DNA of 7,380 bases from an uncultured Lachnospiraceae bacterium. Its GTDB lineage: Bacteria; Bacillota; Clostridia; Lachnospirales; Lachnospiraceae. Position numbers and translations under genes: made by a program. The stretch's first letter is position 1. Each line of letters begins with the position of its first letter. Location of the stretch: NCBI GenBank assembly GCA_934418055.1, contig CAKRWX010000117.1:1-7380 (forward strand), given 5' to 3'. Positions 1-6,565 of the stretch are shown here, one piece after another. Below the pieces are notes generated by a model. It worked only from the letters and a program-made list of their open reading frames with translations, was not told the DNA's origin and did no database searches.

Positions 1-818
1 ACATGGTTATCTATGCAACAACTGCTGGCGGTATCTCCGTAGGAAGCTTATTCCTGGCCGGATACTTACCTGGCGCTGTATTAGCTCTTTCCCTGATGAT
101 CGGTTCTTATATCATTTCTGTAAAGAGACATTACCCGAAGGGTGAGCCTTTCAGCATCAAGAACTTAATAAAACAGTTAAGCGTTTCCTTCTGGGCTCTG
201 GCTGCTGTCCTGATCGTTGTTGTCGGCGTTGTATGTGGTGTATTTACCGCTACTGAGTCCGCTGCAATCGCAGTTGTATACAGCCTGATCGTCAGCGTAT
301 ACGTATACAAAGGTCTGGACTGGAAGGGCGTATGGAACGAGTTAGAGAACTGTATCAACACCTTATCCATCGTACTGATCCTGATCGCAACCTCCAGTAT
401 CTTCGGATTCTGCCTGACCCGTCTTCATGTACCGGATATGGCAGCTAACGCGATCGTTGGTCTTACCAACAACCCAATCCTGATTGCACTGTTACTGAAC
501 CTGATCCTTCTGGTTCTTGGCTGTATCATGGATATGTCCCCAATCATCCTGATTGCGACACCAATCCTGCTTCCGATCGCCCAGTCCATCGGTATCGATC
601 CGATCCAGTTTGGTGTCATGGTAATCTTAAACTGTGGTATCGGCCTTCTGACACCACCTGTAGGCGCTGTATTGTTCATCGGTTCTGCAGTTGCAAAGCT
701 GCCAATGGAGAAGGTCGTAAAGGCAACCCTGCCATTCTACCTGTGCATGATCATTACACTGCTTCTGGTTACCTTCGTACCAGCAATCAGTATGTTCATT
801 CCAACTTTACTGAAATAA
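1..818 (+). CDS. dctM: TRAP transporter large permease, DctM family (5' partial)
   Basis: This is the C-terminal 271 or so residues of the large membrane subunit of a tripartite ATP-independent periplasmic (TRAP) transporter. The subunit carries out sodium-coupled import of organic acids or uronates delivered by a DctP-type binding protein. The family is about 425 residues, so roughly the first 150 are missing. The reading frame is open to the window edge, and the ATG at position 3 is internal (it sits in the usual MVIYA-like stretch), not a start. Visible family signatures, counted from that Met, are FTATESAA at 81-88, DMSPIILIATPILLP at 177-191 and GLLTPPVG at 214-221. Several hydrophobic transmembrane segments lie between them. 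The genes for the small permease and the cognate binding protein would be expected upstream, outside the window. Substrate cannot be read from the permease itself. The downstream oligogalacturonate lyase suggests galacturonate or short (unsaturated) oligogalacturonides. Confidence 0.95.
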   Translation, partial: MVIYATTAGGISVGSLFLAGYLPGAVLALSLMIGSYIISVKRHYPKGEPFSIKNLIKQLSVSFWALAAVLIVVVGVVCGVFTATESAAIAVVYSLIVSVYVYKGLDWKGVWNELENCINTLSIVLILIATSSIFGFCLTRLHVPDMAANAIVGLTNNPILIALLLNLILLVLGCIMDMSPIILIATPILLPIAQSIGIDPIQFGVMVILNCGIGLLTPPVGAVLFIGSAVAKLPMEKVVKATLPFYLCMIITLLLVTFVPAISMFIPTLLK

Positions 819-825
819 TGATAAT

Positions 826-859
826 AAAAAGGGGGTGCCTTATGGGCGCCTCTTTTTTT
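826..859 (+). terminator. Intrinsic terminator after dctM
   Basis: The hairpin GGTGCC-TTATG-GGCGCC (833-849) has a lower stem in which the preceding A/G run pairs with the following TCTTTTTTT tract. It begins 7 bases after the permease stop codon. It should end or attenuate the transporter transcript before the hydrolase gene. The A-rich 5' side gives some symmetry, but the long T tract is on the plus strand. Confidence 0.9.
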
Positions 860-866
860 CGTAGTA

Positions 867-898
867 GATCTGGCTTGCAAAAACAAAAGGATCTGGCT
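867..898 (+). repeat. 9-bp direct repeat, candidate operator
   Basis: GATCTGGCT occurs at 867-875 and again at 890-898, a start-to-start distance of 23 bp (about two helical turns). It lies in the short non-coding gap between the transporter terminator and the hydrolase start. Two tandem half-sites on one face of the helix is the arrangement AraC-family proteins commonly use, and an AraC-type response regulator is encoded nearby. GATCTGG is frequent in this GC-moderate genome, so chance is a real alternative. Confidence 0.35.
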
Positions 899-903
899 AA
901 ACT
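875..903 (+). promoter_or_regulatory. Weak candidate promoter for the hydrolase-lyase pair
   Basis: TTGCAA (875-880) and TAAACT (898-903) are separated by 17 bases. Each matches the sigma-A consensus at 4 of 6 positions. The direct-repeat copies overlap its upstream edge and spacer, as might be expected of an activator-dependent promoter. Against it, transcription would begin around 910, right at the ribosome binding site, leaving a leader of only about 15 bases. The genes may instead depend on readthrough of the terminator. Confidence 0.25.
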
Positions 904-924
904 TTAACTAAGGAGACATCAACT

Positions 925-1692
925 ATGAAACCAATCAACACCCCTTATGGCGGTACCCTGGAATTCTACCCCATTCACGACCACATCAAGAAACAGACCG
1001 TCCTGATCTGTCCAGGCGGCGGCTACAGCTTCCTCTCCCCGCGGGAGGGCGAGCCCATCGCAGAGGCATTTAATAAACAGGGTTACTCCGCCGCAGTCTT
1101 AAACTACTGCTTAGACCGGGAAGTCCACGGCACCAGCCTGGTGGAAGAACTGGCATGGGCAGTCCGCTATCTCCGCTCCGTTCCAGAATGGAGCGATAAA
1201 TGCGAAAAGCTCTGGGTAACCGGTTTTTCCGCAGGTGGTCATCTGGTGGCAAGCTTAGGCGCGCTTTGGAACGAAGACAGTATTTTCACCAAAGAAGAGC
1301 AGGCAAATAACCGGCCTGACGGACTGATCTTAGGCTATCCGGTCATCTCCATGGGAACTTACAGCCATGAGCGTTCCCGCAAGCGTCTCACCGGTGAAAA
1401 ACCGGAGCTGATCGAACTTTTCTCCCTGGAAAATCGAGATCTGTCCAAAGTTCCGCCGGTATTCTTATGGAACACCTTAGAGGACGAGAAGGTTCCAGCC
1501 ATGAATTCCTTGCTGTTCGCCCAGAAACTGACCCTGGACGGTGCCAGCTGCGAATACCATCTGTTCCACAGAGGCCGTCACGGCATGAGCCTGGCGACAC
1601 CGGAGGTGGAATCCGAGGAAGAAGACCTGCACCCGGACGCACATATTGCCCATTGGATGGAGTTATGTCTGGAATGGATGCAGGAAGTGTAA
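925..1692 (+). CDS. Alpha/beta hydrolase, acetyl-esterase/feruloyl-esterase-like
   Basis: This is a 255-residue single-domain alpha/beta hydrolase of the group that includes acetylxylan- and feruloyl-esterase-like enzymes (often annotated 'alpha/beta hydrolase' or 'endo-1,4-beta-xylanase-like esterase'). The oxyanion-hole loop is PGGGY at 30-34. The nucleophile elbow is GFSAGG with Ser102. The acid is probably Asp187 (in LEDEKVP), and the base is His219 (in GRHGMS). There is no signal peptide or membrane segment, so it should act in the cytoplasm on an imported ester. The ATG at 925 is preceded by AAGGAG at 910-915 with good spacing. It sits 106 bp after the TRAP permease and 81 bp before the oligogalacturonate lyase start, all on the same strand. 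This context suggests removal of acetyl (or other ester) groups from pectin or hemicellulose oligosaccharides. The exact substrate is inference. The fold and triad are clear. Confidence 0.88.
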   Translation: MKPINTPYGGTLEFYPIHDHIKKQTVLICPGGGYSFLSPREGEPIAEAFNKQGYSAAVLNYCLDREVHGTSLVEELAWAVRYLRSVPEWSDKCEKLWVTGFSAGGHLVASLGALWNEDSIFTKEEQANNRPDGLILGYPVISMGTYSHERSRKRLTGEKPELIELFSLENRDLSKVPPVFLWNTLEDEKVPAMNSLLFAQKLTLDGASCEYHLFHRGRHGMSLATPEVESEEEDLHPDAHIAHWMELCLEWMQEV

Positions 1693-1757
1693 TACCAGGG
1701 TCAAAAGCACACAGTGCGGAACAATCCGGTATCAGAAATATTATTCATATCAATCAT

Positions 1758-1765
1758 AAAGGAGG
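1758..1765 (+). promoter_or_regulatory. Ribosome binding site fixing the lyase start
   Basis: AAAGGAGG lies 8 bases before the ATG at 1774. The reading frame stays open upstream to an ATG at 1714, but that codon has no Shine-Dalgarno sequence, and the 20 extra residues do not resemble the family. The start is therefore placed at 1774. Confidence 0.88.
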
Positions 1766-1773
1766 CTATTGTT

Positions 1774-3051
1774 ATGCCAAAAACATTAATCAACTGTCCG
1801 ATGTTAGTCAGCGGCTGTGCTGACCGGGACTCCTATGACACCCAGCTTCTGTATTTTACCTGTTCTTCCTTAAGCCGCGACGACAAGCGGATCTTCCTGC
1901 TCAGCGACCGTAACGGTTCCCCGAACGTATGGGTAAAAGAGCTCTGTACCGGCGAAGAGCGGATGTTGAGCGACAACAAAAAAGGCATCTTAAAAAGCTA
2001 TGTATACTTTGACGGCACCTTCAACGAAGGTCTTGGCAAAGCCAGCGTCAGCTTAGACTGCGTGAATAATGTGATCTTCTACATCCAGGACGATAAGATC
2101 TGCAAAGTAGATCTGGACGGAAATATCACCGTATTAAACCATGTTCCAGACGGACGTATGACGGCGTTCACCCATGCAAGCGCTGACGGTAAGCGCCTCT
2201 GCGTGCCGATGACCGATGGCCGTTGTCTGGATTTTGATCCAGAGACCGAAGGAAGCGGCCTGGACAAGCGCCCGGTCTACAACATTGACGGACGTGTCCA
2301 GGAAGAGAATTTAAACAGCTACTTATGCGTTTACGACACTGAGACCGGCGAGCTGTTATTTGAGAAAACCGTACCGAAATGCTGGATCACCCACGTCCAG
2401 TTCAACCCGGCAAACCCGGAGATCATCATGTACAACCACGAGTGGCCAAGCTTCGCCTGCGGTATTCGCCGTATCTGGATCTATGACCACAGCACCGATG
2501 AGATCCGCCGCATCCGTACCGAGGGCAATGACACCTTAGGCAACCCAAGAGGCTACGCAAGAAACGCCGAGGACTGGGTATGCCACGAGATGTGGAGCGA
2601 TGACGGCAAGACCATTATTTACCACGGCGGTTATGAAAACGGCCCGGCCATGGTGGGCAAATACGACATGGAAAGCGGCAAATACTGGGAGATCGCCCTT
2701 CCAGACGATTACAACGCTTACGGACATTTCCTGATGGATCACTTAGGAAACCTGGTATGTGACGGTTACTTTAAGTATCCTTGGGAGGTTAAAAAAGTCC
2801 GGGAAAACAGTACAGACAACGGCCCGGATCCTCATAAGAAGGATGCCGAATACATCTGTAAAGTTCTCCCGGACTGGGAAGCCGGAGTTTTAACCTGGGT
2901 TCCATTATGCAAGCACGAAAGCGACTGGCTTGGACAGGACGCACATCCACATCCAATCTACAGCCACACAGGAGACCGGGTGTTCTTCAACAGCCGCAGC
3001 GGCAAGACGGTCAACGTTTACTGCGTATCTTCCCAGCCGCCGCAGTGTTAA
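1774..3051 (+). CDS. ogl: Oligogalacturonate lyase, polysaccharide lyase family 22
   Basis: This 425-residue protein belongs to the oligogalacturonate lyase family, cytoplasmic seven-bladed beta-propellers. They split unsaturated (and saturated) digalacturonate by beta-elimination, yielding 5-keto-4-deoxyuronate for the Kdu/Kdg pathway. Propeller repeats are visible as LSDRNGSPNVW, HASADGKRL, HEMWSDDGKTIIYHGG and YSHTGDRVFFNS. Residues that line up with those known from the Yersinia enzyme are His222 (in YNHEW, the proposed catalytic base) and the metal ligands His271 (CHEMW) and Gln388, His391 and His393 (QDAHPHP). All are present, so the enzyme should be active. It lacks a signal peptide. 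The loop after the catalytic His reads HEWPSFACGIRRIW, unlike the HEGPW type I recall from enterobacterial enzymes, which suggests a distinct clade. It is somewhat longer than the roughly 388-residue classical enzyme. It follows the hydrolase on the same strand and was probably transcribed with it. No other galacturonate catabolic gene is in the window. Confidence 0.88.
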   Translation: MPKTLINCPMLVSGCADRDSYDTQLLYFTCSSLSRDDKRIFLLSDRNGSPNVWVKELCTGEERMLSDNKKGILKSYVYFDGTFNEGLGKASVSLDCVNNVIFYIQDDKICKVDLDGNITVLNHVPDGRMTAFTHASADGKRLCVPMTDGRCLDFDPETEGSGLDKRPVYNIDGRVQEENLNSYLCVYDTETGELLFEKTVPKCWITHVQFNPANPEIIMYNHEWPSFACGIRRIWIYDHSTDEIRRIRTEGNDTLGNPRGYARNAEDWVCHEMWSDDGKTIIYHGGYENGPAMVGKYDMESGKYWEIALPDDYNAYGHFLMDHLGNLVCDGYFKYPWEVKKVRENSTDNGPDPHKKDAEYICKVLPDWEAGVLTWVPLCKHESDWLGQDAHPHPIYSHTGDRVFFNSRSGKTVNVYCVSSQPPQC

Positions 3052-3066
3052 TGACAACACCTGACA

Positions 3067-3108
3067 TGCCCGTGTGCCACCGCCCTAATGGGCGGCTGGC
3101 TGCAGGCA
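3067..3108. terminator. GC-rich hairpin between convergent genes, possible terminator
   Basis: The core stem is CCGCCC-TAAT-GGGCGG (3080-3095). It is extended by GCCA (3076-3079) pairing with TGGC (3097-3100) across one bulged C. An outer TGCC/GGCA pair lies at 3067-3070 and 3105-3108. It occupies the 92-bp gap between the stop codons of the plus-strand lyase and the minus-strand binding-protein gene. Neither side has a real T tract, so it is not a textbook intrinsic terminator. A bidirectional or Rho-assisted stop, or an mRNA 3'-end stabiliser, are all possible. Confidence 0.5.
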
Positions 3109-3143
3109 AAAATCTCATCCGGCAGTAACAGACTGACCATCCG

Positions 3144-4157
3144 TTATTGCACTTCCCGGATCTTCTCCACCAGATCCATCTGGTCGCCACAATATTTTTC
3201 ATAAATAGGGGCCACGGCTGCCTGGAATTTCTGTTTTTCCTCATCGGATAACGGAAATACCTGGCAGCCGTTTTCGATTACCCGCTTTCTAGATATGTCA
3301 ACCCGCTCCTTCCACACGGAACGCTCATAATTGGCCGACAATCTGGCACATTCCACGATCACCTTCCGATACTCCTCTGGTAAGATATCCCAGGTGCTTC
3401 TGGCCATCAGCTGAAGCTCCGGAATCCGCATATGCTCATCCACCATAAAATACGGTGCCACCTCGTCATGACCCATGGAATCGTAGGACGGCCAGTTATT
3501 TTCCGCCCCATCGATCTGCCCGGTTTCTAACGCCGAGTATACCTTGTCAAAAGCCAACGGCACCGGAACCGCCTCCAATGCAGTCATCAGATCAATCAAA
3601 AGGGCTGATTCCGGCACACGGATCTTCTTTCCCTTTAGATCTTCCAGTCTTTCCGCAGGCTCTTCCCGAAAATAAAAACTTCTGGCACCTGCGTCATACC
3701 AGGACAACGGTACGATATCCGTACTGTCCATGGTCCGCATCAGCTGCTCTCCAATCTCTCCGTCCAATACCTTCCACATATGATCGGAATCTCGATAAAG
3801 ATAAGGCATCTCCAAAATATAGAGTGACTGAACAACATCTGCCAGCGTTGAAATGGACATTCTGGCAAAATCAATTCCACCATATTGGATCTGCTGCATA
3901 ACAGACACCTCGTCCCCCAGAACCGAATTATCATAAATCCGGATCTCCACTTTCCCTTCCGTCCGCTCATTTACCAGACGGGCAAAATAAGCCCCGCCCA
4001 GGGTTGTGGGATAATCGCTGGCCTGATTCTCCGCATAAGTCAACACAAAGTCTGGTACAACCGTTTCTTCTTTTTTGTTTACATAAAACAGGCTGAATCC
4101 TGTCAAAAACACCACCGCTGCCGCTCCCGCAAGAGCCAGCATTTTCATTCGTTTCAT
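3144..4157 (-). CDS. DctP-family TRAP solute-binding protein, membrane-anchored, likely sensor partner
   Basis: This 337-residue protein has the DctP fold of TRAP-transporter binding proteins. Family features are YAENQ near the mature N-terminus, the stretch LEDLKGKKIRVPES with Arg180 (the conserved arginine that grips the ligand carboxylate), and the hinge-side motif GQIDGAENNWPSY. Residues about 5-25 form one hydrophobic segment followed by NKKEE. There is no lipobox and no cysteine before residue 270, so the protein is not a lipoprotein. It is either secreted or, more likely, held by an uncleaved N-terminal anchor. A TTG codon at 4160 lies in frame just before, but GAGG at 4163-4166 is correctly spaced (6 bases) only for the ATG at 4157. 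The gene starts 19 bp after the response-regulator stop codon, so it is co-transcribed with the two-component system and points away from the transporter. I infer that it binds an acidic sugar outside the cell and passes the signal to the kinase. A transport role with the TRAP permease is the alternative. Confidence 0.9.
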   Translation of the reverse strand: MKRMKMLALAGAAAVVFLTGFSLFYVNKKEETVVPDFVLTYAENQASDYPTTLGGAYFARLVNERTEGKVEIRIYDNSVLGDEVSVMQQIQYGGIDFARMSISTLADVVQSLYILEMPYLYRDSDHMWKVLDGEIGEQLMRTMDSTDIVPLSWYDAGARSFYFREEPAERLEDLKGKKIRVPESALLIDLMTALEAVPVPLAFDKVYSALETGQIDGAENNWPSYDSMGHDEVAPYFMVDEHMRIPELQLMARSTWDILPEEYRKVIVECARLSANYERSVWKERVDISRKRVIENGCQVFPLSDEEKQKFQAAVAPIYEKYCGDQMDLVEKIREVQ

Positions 4158-4176
4158 CAACTACCTCATTCCATCC

Positions 4177-5013
4177 CTAAACCAGGTCATGTCCCCGGTA
4201 TTCCGATGGGCTTTCTCCTGTCACACGCTTAAATACCTTGGCAAAATAATTGGAATCCGCATAGCCTACTGCTTTTCCGATCTCCTTGATATTCACCGTC
4301 GGCGTCTGAAGCATCTTTTTCGCGGTCTCAATCCGGTACTCCGTCAGATACGCAGTGAAATTCTTGCCGAAGTACTGCTTAAACAGCTTACAGAAATAAG
4401 CCTCCGAATAGTTCATGGTGCGGGCCACTTCCTGCATGGAAATATCAAACATGTAGTTGTCCTTGATGTACTGATAGATCAGATCTGTCAGGCGTGTCTC
4501 CACCATAGGAGCCTCGTCCCGGACTTCTCCAGCGTTTTCTCCAGACGTTTCCACCGCTGGATTTCCATTCATTTCCGCTGCATCTGCACTTCCTGCCGCG
4601 GTTTCCGCCATCGCTTTCCGCCCTGCGTCCACCTGATGCTCGTCCACCATCCGCATGGCCTCATCCAGAACCAACAACAGTTCCTTCTCATCATAAGGCT
4701 TCAGCAGGTAGTCCAGCGCCTTTATGGTGATGGCTTTTTTCGCATAGGAAAATTCATCAAAGGCCGTCAGGAAAATGATACAACAGTCCTTGTCCTGTTC
4801 CCGGATCTTCTGGGCCGCCTGAATACCTGTGATTCCCGGCATCTCAATATCCAGTATAGCAATCTGGATCTTCTCTTTCTCATAAATCTCCAGCGCTTCC
4901 CTTCCATTTTCCGCCTGAAAAATCTGGCACTGGTCTCCAAGTTCCTCTTCCAGCATCTGGACCAGCACCGCCCGCTCAATCATCTCATCATCTGCTACCA
5001 ACAAACGATACAT
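4177..5013 (-). CDS. YesN-like response regulator with AraC-type DNA-binding domain
   Basis: This is a 278-residue response regulator. The receiver domain covers about residues 1-120, with acidic pair Asp8/Asp9, phospho-acceptor Asp55 (ILDIEMPG), Thr83 and Lys105 (LLKPYD), so all switch residues are intact. A hydrophilic Ala/Glu/Gly-rich linker runs from about 128 to 170. The C-terminal 100 residues are an AraC/XylS domain with two helix-turn-helix units: ISMQEVARTMNYSEAYFCKLFK at about 191-212, and the second around IKEIGKAVGYADSNYFAKVFK, ending in the typical TGESPSEYR. GGAGG at 5020-5024 supports the ATG at 5013. The gene lies 22 bp after the kinase stop codon in the same operon. By analogy with YesN-type regulators beside carbohydrate genes, it probably activates the neighbouring transporter, hydrolase and lyase genes. 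The protein type is certain; the target genes are inferred. Confidence 0.95.
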   Translation of the reverse strand: MYRLLVADDEMIERAVLVQMLEEELGDQCQIFQAENGREALEIYEKEKIQIAILDIEMPGITGIQAAQKIREQDKDCCIIFLTAFDEFSYAKKAITIKALDYLLKPYDEKELLLVLDEAMRMVDEHQVDAGRKAMAETAAGSADAAEMNGNPAVETSGENAGEVRDEAPMVETRLTDLIYQYIKDNYMFDISMQEVARTMNYSEAYFCKLFKQYFGKNFTAYLTEYRIETAKKMLQTPTVNIKEIGKAVGYADSNYFAKVFKRVTGESPSEYRGHDLV

Positions 5014-5035
5014 TTTCTGCCTCCATTACTCCCAA

Positions 5036-6517
5036 TTACGCTTTCTGCGGAATCTTCATCAAAATCACTGTTCCGCAGCCCTTTTTACTGTAAATCTGCA
5101 CATCTCCATGTTCATACATGATATGTACCCGCTTATAAATGTTTCCAAGGCCGATTCCAACCTTGGCAGTTCTCCGCTCTTTCACGGCATTGCGGATATC
5201 CACCAGCTGTTCCTCCGTCATGCCTGCGCCTGTGTCTGCCACCGTGATCCGCACATCGCCGTCCTGCCGCCATACCCGCAGATGGATCCGGCCACCCATT
5301 TCCTTCTTGGAAATTCCGTGAACCACCGCATTTTCCACCAGGGGCTGCAGAGTAAAGGACGGGATCTGGATATCCCGAATATCCTCTGGAAGATCCTTTT
5401 CATAGCGGATCCGGCCGCCAAACCGCATTTTCTGAATATAAATATAGTCCTCTACGATCTTTAATTCCTGTTCCAGGAATACCACCTGCTCCGACATCTT
5501 TAAATTATAGCGAAACAGGCTGCTTAAGCTGGCGATCATCTTCTCCGTAGTCCCGGCCTTCTCAAGTTTGGCCGTACAGGAAATCATGTTGAGGGTGTTA
5601 AATAAGAAATGGGGATTGATCTGACTTTTTAAAAATTCCAGTCTGGCCGCCTCCAGCTGTTTCTCCATCTCCACCCGCTCCAGCTCTTCTTTATGAAGCA
5701 GGTCTGTCATTTCATGGTTCTTCTTCAAGGTACTGATATAATCTCCCATGGAATGCTTCATGTGATTAAATGCCGTTACCAGCTCTCCCATCTCATCCTG
5801 GTTTTCCACCACCAGATCCGGCGTATCAAAATGGTTCTGTTCCATTTCCCGGCTCATACCAGCCAGTTTCGCCATTGGTTCCACCAGCGTATTGGATAAA
5901 ACTCTGGTGAAAGTACCGATAAAGATCATTAACACAATGGAAAATGCCACCAGATACCGTGGCAGATTATAAAGTTTCTCCACCTCGTTCTGGTAATTGG
6001 TATTGCCATCTGTCAGCGTCACCTGGATCAGACGGCGGATATAAGTATCCATGTACTGCTGCCGTTCATAGATTCGATATAACGCAGGAATATACCCGGC
6101 AGTATTCTGATCCATCCGCAAAAACGTATCCCTGGCCTTCTGGTAATTCATGTAACTGCTTTTCACCATCCAGGTCTTAGCGTAACGCTCCGCACCGATG
6201 GAGGTATAATCAAAAGGAAGCTGATTCAGGCACTGGGCCACCTTTTCACAGGCTGCTTCATATTTTTCCTTATTGCCCTGGGTCCGCTCTCTGGCGTACT
6301 GGGTAAAGGCTTCCGTCTCTTCTGTAAGGGCTTCATGGAAATTATTGCACCGTGAGTTATCATATAAGATCTGGTTAAAGCTATCCAGACCAAATCCGGT
6401 AATCTGCACACTGATTCCAGCTGACAGTCCCATAACCAGGATTACCGCCAGGGCGTAGATCTTAATCTTCGTCCGGATGGACACTTTCATCCATAATTCC
6501 ATTATTTTCCGCAACAT
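5036..6517 (-). CDS. YesM-like sensor histidine kinase
   Basis: This is a 493-residue membrane histidine kinase of the LytS/YesM (His_kinase, PF06580) type. Transmembrane segments at about 18-38 and 188-208 enclose an extracytoplasmic domain of about 150 residues that looks all-helical and has no Cache-like signature that I can recognise. A HAMP domain (about 210-262) and a coiled-coil run (about 265-298) follow. The phospho-acceptor is His303 in QINPHFLFN. The ATPase part has the N box PLVENAVVHG (Asn396), the G1 box DTGAGM (Asp428) and the G2 box GIGLGN (454-459). All catalytic motifs are intact. The ATG at 6517 follows GAGGGG (6527-6532). It is the first gene of the operon with the response regulator and the TRAP-type binding protein. 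The helical outer domain is the probable contact surface for that binding protein. The kinase identity is secure; the ligand is unknown. Confidence 0.95.
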   Translation of the reverse strand: MLRKIMELWMKVSIRTKIKIYALAVILVMGLSAGISVQITGFGLDSFNQILYDNSRCNNFHEALTEETEAFTQYARERTQGNKEKYEAACEKVAQCLNQLPFDYTSIGAERYAKTWMVKSSYMNYQKARDTFLRMDQNTAGYIPALYRIYERQQYMDTYIRRLIQVTLTDGNTNYQNEVEKLYNLPRYLVAFSIVLMIFIGTFTRVLSNTLVEPMAKLAGMSREMEQNHFDTPDLVVENQDEMGELVTAFNHMKHSMGDYISTLKKNHEMTDLLHKEELERVEMEKQLEAARLEFLKSQINPHFLFNTLNMISCTAKLEKAGTTEKMIASLSSLFRYNLKMSEQVVFLEQELKIVEDYIYIQKMRFGGRIRYEKDLPEDIRDIQIPSFTLQPLVENAVVHGISKKEMGGRIHLRVWRQDGDVRITVADTGAGMTEEQLVDIRNAVKERRTAKVGIGLGNIYKRVHIMYEHGDVQIYSKKGCGTVILMKIPQKA

Positions 6518-6565
6518 ACTGTTTAACCCCTCTTACACGCCCCACGTTCGCTTTGTTATTACACT

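Noticed and set aside
1718..1743. A TATTAT box at about 1738 as a separate promoter for the lyase.
   Set aside because: No -35 sequence is found at suitable spacing (GCGGAA lies there), so I treat the lyase as transcribed with the hydrolase.
1714..1773. A possible N-terminal extension of the lyase by 20 residues from the ATG at 1714.
   Set aside because: There is no ribosome binding site before 1714, whereas AAAGGAGG is ideally placed before the ATG at 1774.
1467..1823. A 118-codon open frame bridging the hydrolase and lyase genes.
   Set aside because: It overlaps the end of one clear gene and the start of another in a different frame, and its Arg/Pro/Gly-rich product has no recognisable features.
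4158..4160. A TTG start for the binding protein one codon before the ATG.
   Set aside because: The GAGG site would be only 3 bases away, which is too close. The ATG at 4157 has normal spacing.
4189..5121. A 310-codon open frame on the plus strand opposite the response regulator.
   Set aside because: It is wholly antisense to a response regulator with all motifs intact. Its product is rich in His, Arg, Leu and Cys with no recognisable domain, as expected for a shadow frame.
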